A stretch of DNA of 58,914 bases, taken from assembly GCA_025362315.1 (NCBI GenBank), contig JANYGP010000038.1, positions 1-58,914 on the forward strand, written 5' to 3'. Below are positions 7,989 to 14,965 of this stretch, one piece after another. A program made the translations under genes and the position numbers. The notes below the pieces were generated by a model, which saw only the letters and a list, made by a program, of their open reading frames with translations, made no database searches and was not told the DNA's origin. The stretch's first letter is position 1. Each line of letters opens with the position of its first letter. Origin of the DNA: Polaromonas sp. (GTDB lineage Bacteria; Pseudomonadota; Gammaproteobacteria; Burkholderiales; Burkholderiaceae_C).

Positions 7989-8777
7989 ATGAATACCGAT
8001 ATCGTCGACATCAAAAAGCTCTGGACTGTTTTTAAAAACGGCGACAGGGAGTCGGTCATCCACAAAAATCTGGACTTGCGTATTCACCGGGGCGAGGTCA
8101 TGTCGCTGGTGGGTGGGTCTGGCACCGGCAAAACTGTGCTGCTCCGGCAAATACTGGGGCTGGAGCACCCCACGCGCGGCAACATCACGGTGCTCGGCAA
8201 GCCCGCATCCGAATTGAGCACGCGCGGTGCAGCCAGCCGGGTGGGCATGCTGTTCCAGCAAGGGGCGCTGTTTTCAGCTTTTACGGTGCTGGAAAACATT
8301 GCTTTTCCGCTGCGTGAATTGAAAGTCCTGTCGCACGCGCAGATCCGCGAGGCCGCCATGGTCAAGCTGCAAATGGTGGGCCTGAGCCCGGACGCCGCCG
8401 ACAAAATGCCAAGTGATTTGTCAGGCGGCATGGTCAAGCGCGTGGCACTGGCCAGGGCGCTGATCATGGACCCGCCCTTGCTGCTGCTGGACGAGCCGAC
8501 CGCCGGCCTGGACCCTGAAAGCTCGGACAGTTTTTGCACATTGCTGCGCTCGCTGCACCGGGACATGGCGTTCACGGTGGTGATGGTGACGCACGACCTG
8601 GACACCCTGTTTGAACTGAGCACGCGCATTGCCGTGCTGGCGGACCAGCGCGTCATCATCAACGACACGCCCAGGCAAGTGGTGGCTTTTCCCCACCCGT
8701 TTGTTCATGAATTTTTTCTCGGGCCACGTGGTCAAAGAGCCATGGAGTTGCTGCGTGAATACCCATTTACTGTATGA
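7989..8777 (+). CDS. mlaF: MlaF-type phospholipid ABC transporter ATP-binding protein
   Basis: Provides ATP hydrolysis for phospholipid transport by the Mla complex at the cytoplasmic face. The 262 residues carry Walker A GGSGTGKT (42-49), the Q-loop FQQGALF (89-95), signature LSGGM (144-148), Walker B LLLLDEPTAGLD with D168 and E169, and the switch H202. The C-terminal GPRGQRAMELL tail is typical of MlaF. The start ATG at 7989 follows the R2 repeat; longer in-frame upstream starts would translate the repeat and are rejected. Confidence 0.95.
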   Translation: MNTDIVDIKKLWTVFKNGDRESVIHKNLDLRIHRGEVMSLVGGSGTGKTVLLRQILGLEHPTRGNITVLGKPASELSTRGAASRVGMLFQQGALFSAFTVLENIAFPLRELKVLSHAQIREAAMVKLQMVGLSPDAADKMPSDLSGGMVKRVALARALIMDPPLLLLDEPTAGLDPESSDSFCTLLRSLHRDMAFTVVMVTHDLDTLFELSTRIAVLADQRVIINDTPRQVVAFPHPFVHEFFLGPRGQRAMELLREYPFTV

Positions 8778-8790
8778 AAGGAAATAAACA

Positions 8791-9768
8791 ATGGAAAACA
8801 AAGCCCATGCCATGGCCGCAGGTGCCTTTGTGCTGGTGGTCTCAGTGCTGCTGGCGGCGCTTGCCGTGTGGCTGATGCGGGACAAAACCGAACGCAATCT
8901 GTATGAAATGACGACCAGTGAAATCATCTCGGGGCTGCAGCCGCAGGCCAGTGTCAACTTTCGCGGTGTGACGGTGGGCAAGGTCGAGTCGATTGGTTTT
9001 GACCCGAAAATCAAGGGCAATGTGCTGCTGCGGGTGTCAATCGCCAGCCAGGCACCCTTGACGCAATCGGTGTTTGCAACAGTTGCTTCGCAGGGCGTGA
9101 CCGGCCTGGGCTTCATTCAGCTGGACGACACCGGCAAATCTGATCAGCCCCTGAAGCCCAATGAAGCAGACCCGCCGCGCATACCGCTGCAAATGGGCGG
9201 CATCGACAAACTGCTCAAGCAAAGCGAGGTGATTTTCAGGCAGGTAGAGCAGGCCAGCACGCAGCTGAACAAATTGCTGTCTGATGACAATCAAAAAGGC
9301 ATCAGCAAGGCCGTGGGCAGCCTGGCTGACGCCGCCACCAGCATTGACAAACTCTCAGTCAATATGAACCGCGTGCTGGACGCGCAACTGGGGCCAGACA
9401 AAGTCAACATTCCGCGCCTGGTCAAAACCATGGACAGTGCACTGGTGTCGATTCAAAACACAGCTGCCCGCACCAATGGTGTGGTGGCTGATGTGGGCAT
9501 CACTTTCAAACGCCTGAATGAAAAAGGCGGCCCACTGGACAAGCTGTCTGATGGCGGCGCTGCCCTGGCGGCGGGTGTTGAAACCTTCAGTGCGTCCACG
9601 CTGCCCAAGCTGGGTGGCGTGGCTGAAGAAACCTCGCGTGCGATGCGCCAGCTGCGCCGCACTGTCAGTGCGGTCGACGACAACCCACAGTCGCTGATAT
9701 TTGGCAACGGCGCGCCGCTGCCCGGGCCGGGCGAGCCAGGATTTTCTGCCACTGGAGCTGCAAAATGA
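8791..9768 (+). CDS. mlaD: MlaD-type MCE-domain lipid-transport protein
   Basis: Periplasmic MCE protein anchored in the inner membrane that forms the hydrophobic channel passing lipids to or from the permease. The 325-residue protein has one N-terminal membrane helix (AAGAFVLVVSVLLAALAVW, about 10-28) and the MCE domain (GLQPQASVNFRGVTVGKV, about 46-63, through ~115). A long C-terminal helical region follows (EVIFRQVEQASTQLNKLL and onward), longer than in E. coli MlaD. A good ribosome site, GAAAGG, lies eight bases upstream. It ends overlapping the lipoprotein gene by four bases (ATGA). Confidence 0.94.
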   Translation: MENKAHAMAAGAFVLVVSVLLAALAVWLMRDKTERNLYEMTTSEIISGLQPQASVNFRGVTVGKVESIGFDPKIKGNVLLRVSIASQAPLTQSVFATVASQGVTGLGFIQLDDTGKSDQPLKPNEADPPRIPLQMGGIDKLLKQSEVIFRQVEQASTQLNKLLSDDNQKGISKAVGSLADAATSIDKLSVNMNRVLDAQLGPDKVNIPRLVKTMDSALVSIQNTAARTNGVVADVGITFKRLNEKGGPLDKLSDGGAALAAGVETFSASTLPKLGGVAEETSRAMRQLRRTVSAVDDNPQSLIFGNGAPLPGPGEPGFSATGAAK

Positions 9769-10487
9769 CCATCCATACCGTGTGCCCGATTTTCCTGAAT
9801 GCTACTAAATCAGTAGCTGCCAGCGCCCGTAATTATTGCGCCATGGGCCTGTTTTTAGCATTTTTTACTGCGCTGTTGATGTCTGGCTGCTCGGCTTTGC
9901 CTGACAAGCCGCTTCGTGCTGCCATGGTGGATTTTGGGCCCGGCAATCTGACAGTACCCGCGGGAGCAGCCAGGCAGCCGGGCAACTTGCCACCAATTGC
10001 CATTGACGACATCACCACCGCAGGTGGCATGCTGGACAACACGTCAGTTTTGTACCGTCTGGCTTATGTGGACGCACAGGAATTGCGGCCCTACAGCCTG
10101 ACGCGCTGGACCATGCCGCCCGCCCAGCTGGTGCGCCAGCGCCTGCGGGACACCCTGAGCCAGAACCGCAATGTGTATGTTGCCGGTGACAGCGCGGCGC
10201 TGAACCGCAGCAGCTACGCGGTGCTGCCGCGCCTGCTCAGGCTGGAGCTGCAAGAGTTCAGCCAGGTGTTCACGACCCCCAGCACCAGCATGGGCCTGAT
10301 CCGTTTGCGCGCAACCTTGCTTGAGATCACCCCTGCCGGTGAAAAGCTGGTCAGTCAGCGCACTTTTGATGTGCAGCAACCTGCGGCCAGCAGCGATGCA
10401 ACAGGCGGCGTGCGCGCGCTGACCGCTGCCACAGATGCCGCAATTGAGGTCATTGACCAGTGGCTGCAAGCCATGCAGGCTCGCTAG
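9765..10487 (+). CDS. ABC-transport auxiliary lipoprotein (DUF330/PqiC-like) of the mla operon
   Basis: Outer-membrane lipoproteins of this family accompany MCE transporters and probably link them to the outer membrane. The 240-residue protein has a lipobox LMSGC with C42 after a hydrophobic segment. The mature part has the family order: a short N-terminal strand, an ..LRPYSLTRWTMPPAQLVRQRL block and a C-terminal ALTAATDAAIEVIDQWL helix. An R1 repeat lies within codons ~13-31 of the leader. If translation starts at 9765 the signal peptide has a 26-residue preamble encoded largely by the repeat; a second ATG at 9843, itself in the repeat, would give a short leader. The ATGA overlap with mlaD favours 9765. 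Confidence 0.85.
   Translation: MTIHTVCPIFLNATKSVAASARNYCAMGLFLAFFTALLMSGCSALPDKPLRAAMVDFGPGNLTVPAGAARQPGNLPPIAIDDITTAGGMLDNTSVLYRLAYVDAQELRPYSLTRWTMPPAQLVRQRLRDTLSQNRNVYVAGDSAALNRSSYAVLPRLLRLELQEFSQVFTTPSTSMGLIRLRATLLEITPAGEKLVSQRTFDVQQPAASSDATGGVRALTAATDAAIEVIDQWLQAMQAR
9801..9856 (+). repeat. R1 repeat inside the lipoprotein leader
   Basis: GCTACTAAATCAGTAGC forms the first hairpin, followed by the core AGCTGCCAGCGCCC and a GCGC...GGGC segment. It is read in frame as ATKSVAASARNYCAMGLF within the signal-peptide region. Confidence 0.8.
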
Positions 10488-10507
10488 ATTGGCCAGCTGC
10501 AAAGGCC

Positions 10508-11056
10508 ATGAAAACACTTGAAGAACAGTTGCGTGCAGCCGGCCTGATGGTTGTCGGCAACTGCAACTCATTGAGCACGTACTGCACCAGTCTTTTGGAC
10601 ACATCACCCCTGCTGCAGGACATGAGCCCCCGGGAAGTTGATGTGCTGGGCCAGTCGATGCTGATGATCCGCGCAGAGGCCGGGCAGGCGCTGATCCGTG
10701 AAGGCGAAGTGGGGGAGTGGATGCTGCTGGTGCTGGCAGGCACTGTTGATGTGACCAGACGCGTGGCGCTGCGTGCGGCAGACGACACACCATTCATCGA
10801 GCAGTCCCGCATTGCTGTGCTGCAGCGCGGTGCGGCTCTGGGTGAGATGTCCATGCTCGACAGTGAACCGCGCCATGCCACCTGCACAGCCATTGAGCCA
10901 GTAGAAGCGGGCGTGCTGGGCCGGCGCGAGATAGGCCTGCTGATTCGTGACCATCCTGCTGTGGGTGCCAAACTGCTGGTCAAAATTACCCAGCTGATGG
11001 CCCAGCGGCTGCGCAATACCAGCAATCAGCTGATTCAGTTGCTACATAAAACGTAG
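10508..11056 (+). CDS. Cyclic-nucleotide-binding-domain protein without DNA-binding domain
   Basis: 182 residues forming a single cNMP-binding-like beta-roll (about 30-150): LLQDMSPREVDVLGQSM, then GEVGEWMLLVLAGTVDV, RGAALGEMSMLDSEPRHATCTA, and a closing helix LLVKITQLMAQRLRNTSNQL. The phosphate-binding cassette keeps GEMSMLDSEPR, so a nucleotide ligand is possible. There is no C-terminal helix-turn-helix as in Crp/Fnr, so it probably acts by protein contact. The ATG at 10508 lies 20 bases after the lipoprotein stop, so it may belong to the mla operon. The last five codons and the TAG stop come from an R1 repeat. Confidence 0.82.
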   Translation: MKTLEEQLRAAGLMVVGNCNSLSTYCTSLLDTSPLLQDMSPREVDVLGQSMLMIRAEAGQALIREGEVGEWMLLVLAGTVDVTRRVALRAADDTPFIEQSRIAVLQRGAALGEMSMLDSEPRHATCTAIEPVEAGVLGRREIGLLIRDHPAVGAKLLVKITQLMAQRLRNTSNQLIQLLHKT

Positions 11057-11076
11057 CTGCTTGCGCCCGTCCATGT
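11039..11076 (+). repeat. R1 repeat supplying the 3' end of the cNMP-domain gene
   Basis: TTGCTACATAAAACGTAGC is the first hairpin and includes the TAG stop codon of the upstream gene. The core AGCTGCTTGCGCCC follows. The second hairpin is poorly kept. Confidence 0.7.
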
Positions 11077-11108
11077 TGATAAAAATGTACTTTTCATGCG
11101 TAAAAGTT

Positions 11109-11158
11109 GGCTCAAGCAGGCTCATGCTGGCTCAGACATGCTCAGGCAGGCTCAGGCA
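11109..11158. repeat. Five tandem copies of a 10-bp unit
   Basis: Units GGCTCAAGCA, GGCTCATGCT, GGCTCAGACA, TGCTCAGGCA and GGCTCAGGCA run head to tail. They lie between the convergent cNMP-domain and ridA genes and end about six bases before the ridA stop. Confidence 0.85.
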
Positions 11159-11538
11159 ACGTTTTTAAGCGCTGTCACTTCAATCTCGATCAGCATCCGC
11201 GCATCAACCAGCCCGGCTGAGATCATCATGGCAGCTGGACGCACATTGCCAAAATACTTTTGAAGCACTGGCCAGCATTTTTCAAATTGCGTGGCATCGG
11301 GCAATACGTAGCTAACCCTCACCACGTCTGCCAGGCTGGCGCCAGCCTGGCGCAGGGCCGACGAGATGTTTAGAAAGCACTGTTCGGTTTGCTGTGCAAT
11401 ATCTGTCGAGATGGTCATGTCGCTGTAGTCAAAGCCTGTGGTGCCCGAGACGAACACCCAGTCGCCCGCCACCACGGCGCGGGAGTAGCCTATTTGCGCT
11501 TCGAATACGGACCCTGAGCTGATGAGGGTTCTTGTCAT
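11152..11538 (-). CDS. RidA (YjgF/UK114) family enamine/imine deaminase
   Basis: RidA proteins hydrolyse reactive enamine/imine intermediates, such as 2-aminoacrylate, before they damage PLP enzymes. The 128-residue protein has the family features: SGSVFEAQIGYSRAV, GDWVFVSGTTG, ISSALRQAGASLADVVRV, then RPAAMMISAGL and a final LIEIEVTA. The family arginine is kept in NVRPAA. At 7 bases below marC on the same strand, the two genes probably form an operon. Members of this subgroup often have other roles than the canonical RidA, so the substrate is open. Confidence 0.88.
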   Translation of the reverse strand: MTRTLISSGSVFEAQIGYSRAVVAGDWVFVSGTTGFDYSDMTISTDIAQQTEQCFLNISSALRQAGASLADVVRVSYVLPDATQFEKCWPVLQKYFGNVRPAAMMISAGLVDARMLIEIEVTALKNVA

Positions 11539-11545
11539 GGCTGAT

Positions 11546-12181
11546 TTAGCCTTTCATCAACAATGGAAACAACTTTCCCAAGCCATCGGCCATCACTTCT
11601 ACAGCAAGGGCAGCGAGTATCAAACCCATCAGGCGCGTCATCACGTTGATGCCGGTTTTGCCCAAGACTCTGGCAATGGGCTCTGCCAGCGAAAAGCACA
11701 CCGCTGTTGCCAGACCAATCACCACGCCGTAAGCCACCAGCGTGCCCAGCTGCAAAAATGTTTTGGCTTTTTCTGCATAAATCACGACGGTCGACATGGT
11801 AGCCGGGCCGGTCAGCAGCGGAATGGTCAGCGGCACCACCGCAATGCTGGCACCCATGGCAGCTTTGGCAGCGCCGTCTTCCATGTCATGCGTGTCTGCT
11901 TTGGCTTCGGCGGGCTGGGCATTCAGCATGTTCAGTGAGCTGATGAGCAGCAGCATGCCGCCGCCGACCTGAAAGCTGGCCAGCGAGATGCTGAAAAATT
12001 CCAGAATTTTCAAGCCCAACAATGCACTGATGGCAATGACCACAAACGCGCTGAACGATGAAATCAAAATCGTGCGCTGCTTTTGCGCTTTTGAAAAGCC
12101 CTGCGTGTAATGAATGAAAAACGGCACGATGGCCAGTGGGTTGACGATGGCCAGCAGTGTGACCAGGGGTTTGAAGTCCAT
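11546..12181 (-). CDS. MarC/UPF0056 family inner-membrane protein
   Basis: The 211-residue protein has about six membrane helices and the family marks MDFKPLVTLLAIVNPLAIVPFF, the LLGLKILEFF region, GGGMLLLISSLNML and VVPLTIPLLTGPATMSTV. The function is unclear: E. coli MarC was once linked to drug resistance but that is not supported, and transport is presumed. The ATG at 12181 gives the standard MarC N-terminus; the frame is open further up but only through the R2 repeat. ridA follows seven bases after the stop. Confidence 0.88.
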   Translation of the reverse strand: MDFKPLVTLLAIVNPLAIVPFFIHYTQGFSKAQKQRTILISSFSAFVVIAISALLGLKILEFFSISLASFQVGGGMLLLISSLNMLNAQPAEAKADTHDMEDGAAKAAMGASIAVVPLTIPLLTGPATMSTVVIYAEKAKTFLQLGTLVAYGVVIGLATAVCFSLAEPIARVLGKTGINVMTRLMGLILAALAVEVMADGLGKLFPLLMKG

Positions 12182-12187
12182 CAATTT

Positions 12188-12371
12188 AACCTTCAGGCAA
12201 ACTGATTTTTCCGCCGGGCTGCCCCAAGGAAAAAAGCGCCCCGGCGGGGCTGGAGCCTGCAACTCCAAACCTGCTTGAGCAGGACTGGACGGGCAACAAA
12301 AGCGAAGCTTTTGGCGAGCGACGGCCTGCAAGGTGCAGTGCATGACACGCAGTGAAAAGCGTGGGGGTCAT
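12188..12371 (-). repeat. R2 dispersed repeat, copy between the SDR gene and marC
   Basis: On the minus strand it begins ATGACCCCCACGCTT directly after the SDR stop and runs to the marC start, matching the copy at 7801-7986 in order and spacing. The small internal palindrome here is CCTGCTCAAGCAGG. Both copies sit between same-strand gene neighbours. Confidence 0.75.
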
Positions 12372-13118
12372 TTATCTGCCACCTGTCACGTCAAGAATTG
12401 AGCCTGTTGTGTAGCTTGAGCTTTCGCCCAGCAGCCACACAATGGCTTCGGCCACTTCTGCGGCAGTGCCAGCGCGCTGCAGTGGCACCAGCGGCGCCAG
12501 ATCCTTCGCGCGGTTGGGCAGCCCGCCTGAGGCATGGATGTCAGTGTCAATGATGCCCGGGCGCACGGCATTGACGCGAATGCCTTCCAGTGCAACTTCT
12601 TTGGCCAGGCCCAGGGTGAAGGTGTCAATGGCGCCTTTGGCTGCGGCGTAGTCCACGTACTGGCCCGGCGCACCCAGCCGTGCAGCTGCGCTGGACACGT
12701 TGACAACGCAGCCGCCCGCACCGCCGCAGCGGGTGCTCATGCGCTGGATGGCCTGACCAGAGCACATGAACGTGCCAAAAACATTGATGGCAAACATGCG
12801 CTGCAGCCGCTCAAGGCTCATGGCGTCTACACGGCTGGGGGCGTCGACCACACCGGCGTTGTTGACCAGTGCTGTCAACCGGCCCAGCTTGGCGTCGACT
12901 TTTTTGAACATGGCCAGAACGTCGGCCTCAAGTGACACATCCGCCCGCACCGCCATCGCAGTGCCTCCTGCTTTGCGAATCTGCCGGACCACCTCGTCGG
13001 CCGCCAGTGAGTTGGCGGTGTAATTGACAGCGACTGCATAGCCTTGCGTGGCGGCAAGCAGCGCCGTGGCCGCGCCAATGCCGCGTGAGCCGCCGGTGAT
13101 CAAAAGGACTTTGCTCAA
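12372..13118 (-). CDS. Short-chain dehydrogenase/reductase
   Basis: A 248-residue classical SDR with NAD(P)-binding TGGSRGIG (8-15), NNAG (86-89), the catalytic serine in NVSSAA (142-143), Y157 and K161 in YVDYAAAKG, and VRPGIIDTDIHASGG after the active site. The sugar or ketone substrate cannot be told from sequence. No ATG is well placed; TTG at 13118 has a strong ribosome site (AGGAG) and starts right at the first beta strand, so I prefer it to in-frame starts further up. It is divergent from the dienelactone hydrolase gene with a 77-base spacer. Confidence 0.87.
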   Translation of the reverse strand: MSKVLLITGGSRGIGAATALLAATQGYAVAVNYTANSLAADEVVRQIRKAGGTAMAVRADVSLEADVLAMFKKVDAKLGRLTALVNNAGVVDAPSRVDAMSLERLQRMFAINVFGTFMCSGQAIQRMSTRCGGAGGCVVNVSSAAARLGAPGQYVDYAAAKGAIDTFTLGLAKEVALEGIRVNAVRPGIIDTDIHASGGLPNRAKDLAPLVPLQRAGTAAEVAEAIVWLLGESSSYTTGSILDVTGGR

Positions 13119-13195
13119 AACTGTCTCCTGCGTTTTTAAATCAGCTGCAAATTTGCTATAAACATGTACTTTACCAACCAGAGCCAACCAGAGGT

Positions 13196-13891
13196 ATGCC
13201 CATGGGACATTTCATTGAACTGACTGCTGCAGACGGCTGCGCTGTTTCGGCGTACCTGGCGCTGCCTTCAGGTACGGCCAAAGCAGCCATCGTTGTGCTG
13301 CAAGAAATTTTTGGCGTCAATTCGCACATCCAGGCCGTCACCGACCGCTTTGCGGTGCAGGGCTATCTGGCCATTGCGCCCGCCATGTTCGAGCGCGTCA
13401 CGCCCGGCGTCAACCTGGGCTACCTGCCAGACGATATGAACGCCGGCATGGACCTGAAATCAGCAGCTACCAACCTGCCAAGCCCGGGCGTGATGCAGGA
13501 CATCCAGGCGGCCATTGACTACGCCGCCCAGCAAACCGGCGGCAAGGTGGGCGTGATTGGTTTTTGCTGGGGTGGACTGCTGACCTGGCAATCGGCCTGC
13601 ACCTTGAATGGCATCAGCGCAGCTACTCCCTACTATGGCGGCGGCATGACAGAGCCGCCAGAGGTTGCGCGTCAGCCCCGCTGCCCGGTGTTGGCGCACT
13701 TTGGCGAGAAAGACCATTACATCCCGATGGATGGTGTGCACACCTTTGCTGCTGCACATCCGAAAGTGACGGTACATACCTATGACGCAGACCACGGCTT
13801 TAACTGTGACCAGCGCGGGTCGTACAACCAGCCAGCTGCTGACCTCGCACGTGAAAGGACTTTGGCGTTTTTTGCTGAAAAATTGGTTTGA
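13196..13891 (+). CDS. Dienelactone hydrolase family protein
   Basis: Alpha/beta hydrolase of about 231 residues with the dienelactone hydrolase triad: C124 in GFCWGG, D173 in GEKDHYIP and H200 in DADHGF, plus E37 in LQEIFG, which activates the cysteine in the family. Dienelactone hydrolases open the lactone ring in chlorocatechol breakdown, but most genomic members lack that context and none is seen here, so the substrate is unknown. ATG at 13196 or 13202 are both possible starts. Confidence 0.9.
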   Translation: MPMGHFIELTAADGCAVSAYLALPSGTAKAAIVVLQEIFGVNSHIQAVTDRFAVQGYLAIAPAMFERVTPGVNLGYLPDDMNAGMDLKSAATNLPSPGVMQDIQAAIDYAAQQTGGKVGVIGFCWGGLLTWQSACTLNGISAATPYYGGGMTEPPEVARQPRCPVLAHFGEKDHYIPMDGVHTFAAAHPKVTVHTYDADHGFNCDQRGSYNQPAADLARERTLAFFAEKLV

Positions 13892-13900
13892 ATCTGACAG

Positions 13901-13979
13901 CCGTCATACCCGCGAAGGCGGGATTCAGAACTTGAGTCTGTGCGATATCTCTTGGATTTTCACCTTCGCGGGACTGACT
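13901..13979. repeat. R3 palindromic repeat, copy 1
   Basis: Starts CCGTCATACCCGCGAAGGCG and ends with the near reverse complement CCTTCGCGGGACTGAC; the middle is unpaired. The outer arms match the element at 22340-22433. It follows the dienelactone hydrolase stop by nine bases and could act as a terminator hairpin. Confidence 0.8.
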
Positions 13980-14010
13980 AATTTTAAATGTTCGCCAGAT
14001 ATTTTTTATG

Positions 14011-14070
14011 CTTTTTAAACCTCTAGCGCAATCAACATATGCGCTAGCAGCTACTATTTTAATAGCAAAT
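14011..14070 (-). repeat. R1 repeat forming the leader of the amidohydrolase pseudogene
   Basis: On the minus strand: TTGCTATTAAAATAGTAGC hairpin, core AGCTGCTAGCGCAT, then GCGCTAGAGG. On the plus strand it is read as [17 protein letters not shown], making most of the predicted signal peptide. Confidence 0.8.
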
Positions 14071-14705
14071 TCTATTCTGTTGCCGCCTCAGACACAGGCT
14101 GCTGACTACACAGGCCCGCTGTTCGACGCACACCTGCACTACAACGACGAAGCCGCCAACGGCGCGCATCCCATCAGCGATGTTCTGGCGCGTATGAAAC
14201 GAAGCGGCGTCAAAGCCATCGTTACCTACAGCCGCCCGAACGACGGCAGCAAAGCGCTGGTCGCTTCGTAAGAAACAAGGAAAGCTGGCGTTGCTGTCGT
14301 GCCCTTCATTCGCCTTTACCGCAATCGGGCCGACTACGACAGCTGGTTCAAAGACGAAACGATTTACGACATGGTGCAAGCGGAGCTGGCACGCGGCGTT
14401 ACCGGCGACCAGGCCGGGCCTTTCAAAGGCATCGGTGAATTTCATTTGTATGACAGTGCCAATGCAAACGGTACAGTAGCTAAAAAGCTGATGCAGCTTG
14501 CGGCCAAAAATAAACTGGCTGTGCTGGCACATGTGGACGATGTGGCCATCGCTTTGCTGATTGGCCATGCGCCAGATGTCCGGCTGATCTGGGCGCACAC
14601 TGGCATTGGTGGCGTCCCCGTTGCGCGGGTGGGCGAGCTGTTCTAGAAATATCCGCTGTTGATGGGCGAGCTGTCGTATCGACCGGGTTTGACATGCGAT
14701 GGCGG

Positions 14706-14766
14706 TCGAGCCCCCTCGGGGGGCAGTGAACGACACGAAGTGCGTAAGCGTAGGGGTTCATATTTA
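14706..14766 (-). repeat. R2-type repeat inserted in the amidohydrolase pseudogene
   Basis: On the minus strand it begins ATGAACCCCTACGCTTACG and continues through CACTTCGTGTCG to a CCCCCCGAGGGGGC palindrome, the same opening as the copies at 7801 and 12371. It splits the otherwise continuous TCDGG / LCPEWR region of the protein and keeps the frame. Confidence 0.75.
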
Positions 14767-14965
14767 TGCCCGGAGTGGCGAACGCTGTTGCTCAAATATC
14801 CGGCACGTTTCATGATCGGCTCAGACACCTGGGTGAACCAGCGCTGGCAGTATTACGAAGAGCTGATGAATGGCTATCGCGTCTGGCTTGGTGACTTGCC
14901 GCCAGATGCAGCACGCAGGGTTGCCTGGAGCAATGGGGCAGACTTGTTTGGGGTGAAGTAGCTGT

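Larger units (their letters stand above)
14008..14961 (+). pseudogene. Decayed exported amidohydrolase-family gene
   Basis: One reading frame runs through the whole interval but is broken by TAA at 14269 and TAG at 14644, and carries an in-frame R2 insertion at about 14706-14766. Pieces match one protein in order: [10 protein letters not shown], the metal-binding start; [75 protein letters not shown]; and after the insertion CPEWRTLLLKYPARFMIGSDTWVNQRW, ending GADLFG. The stops replace likely CAA and GAG or AAG codons by single-base changes. The 5' end, including the leader, is made of an R1 repeat. A functional product is not expected. Confidence 0.85.
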
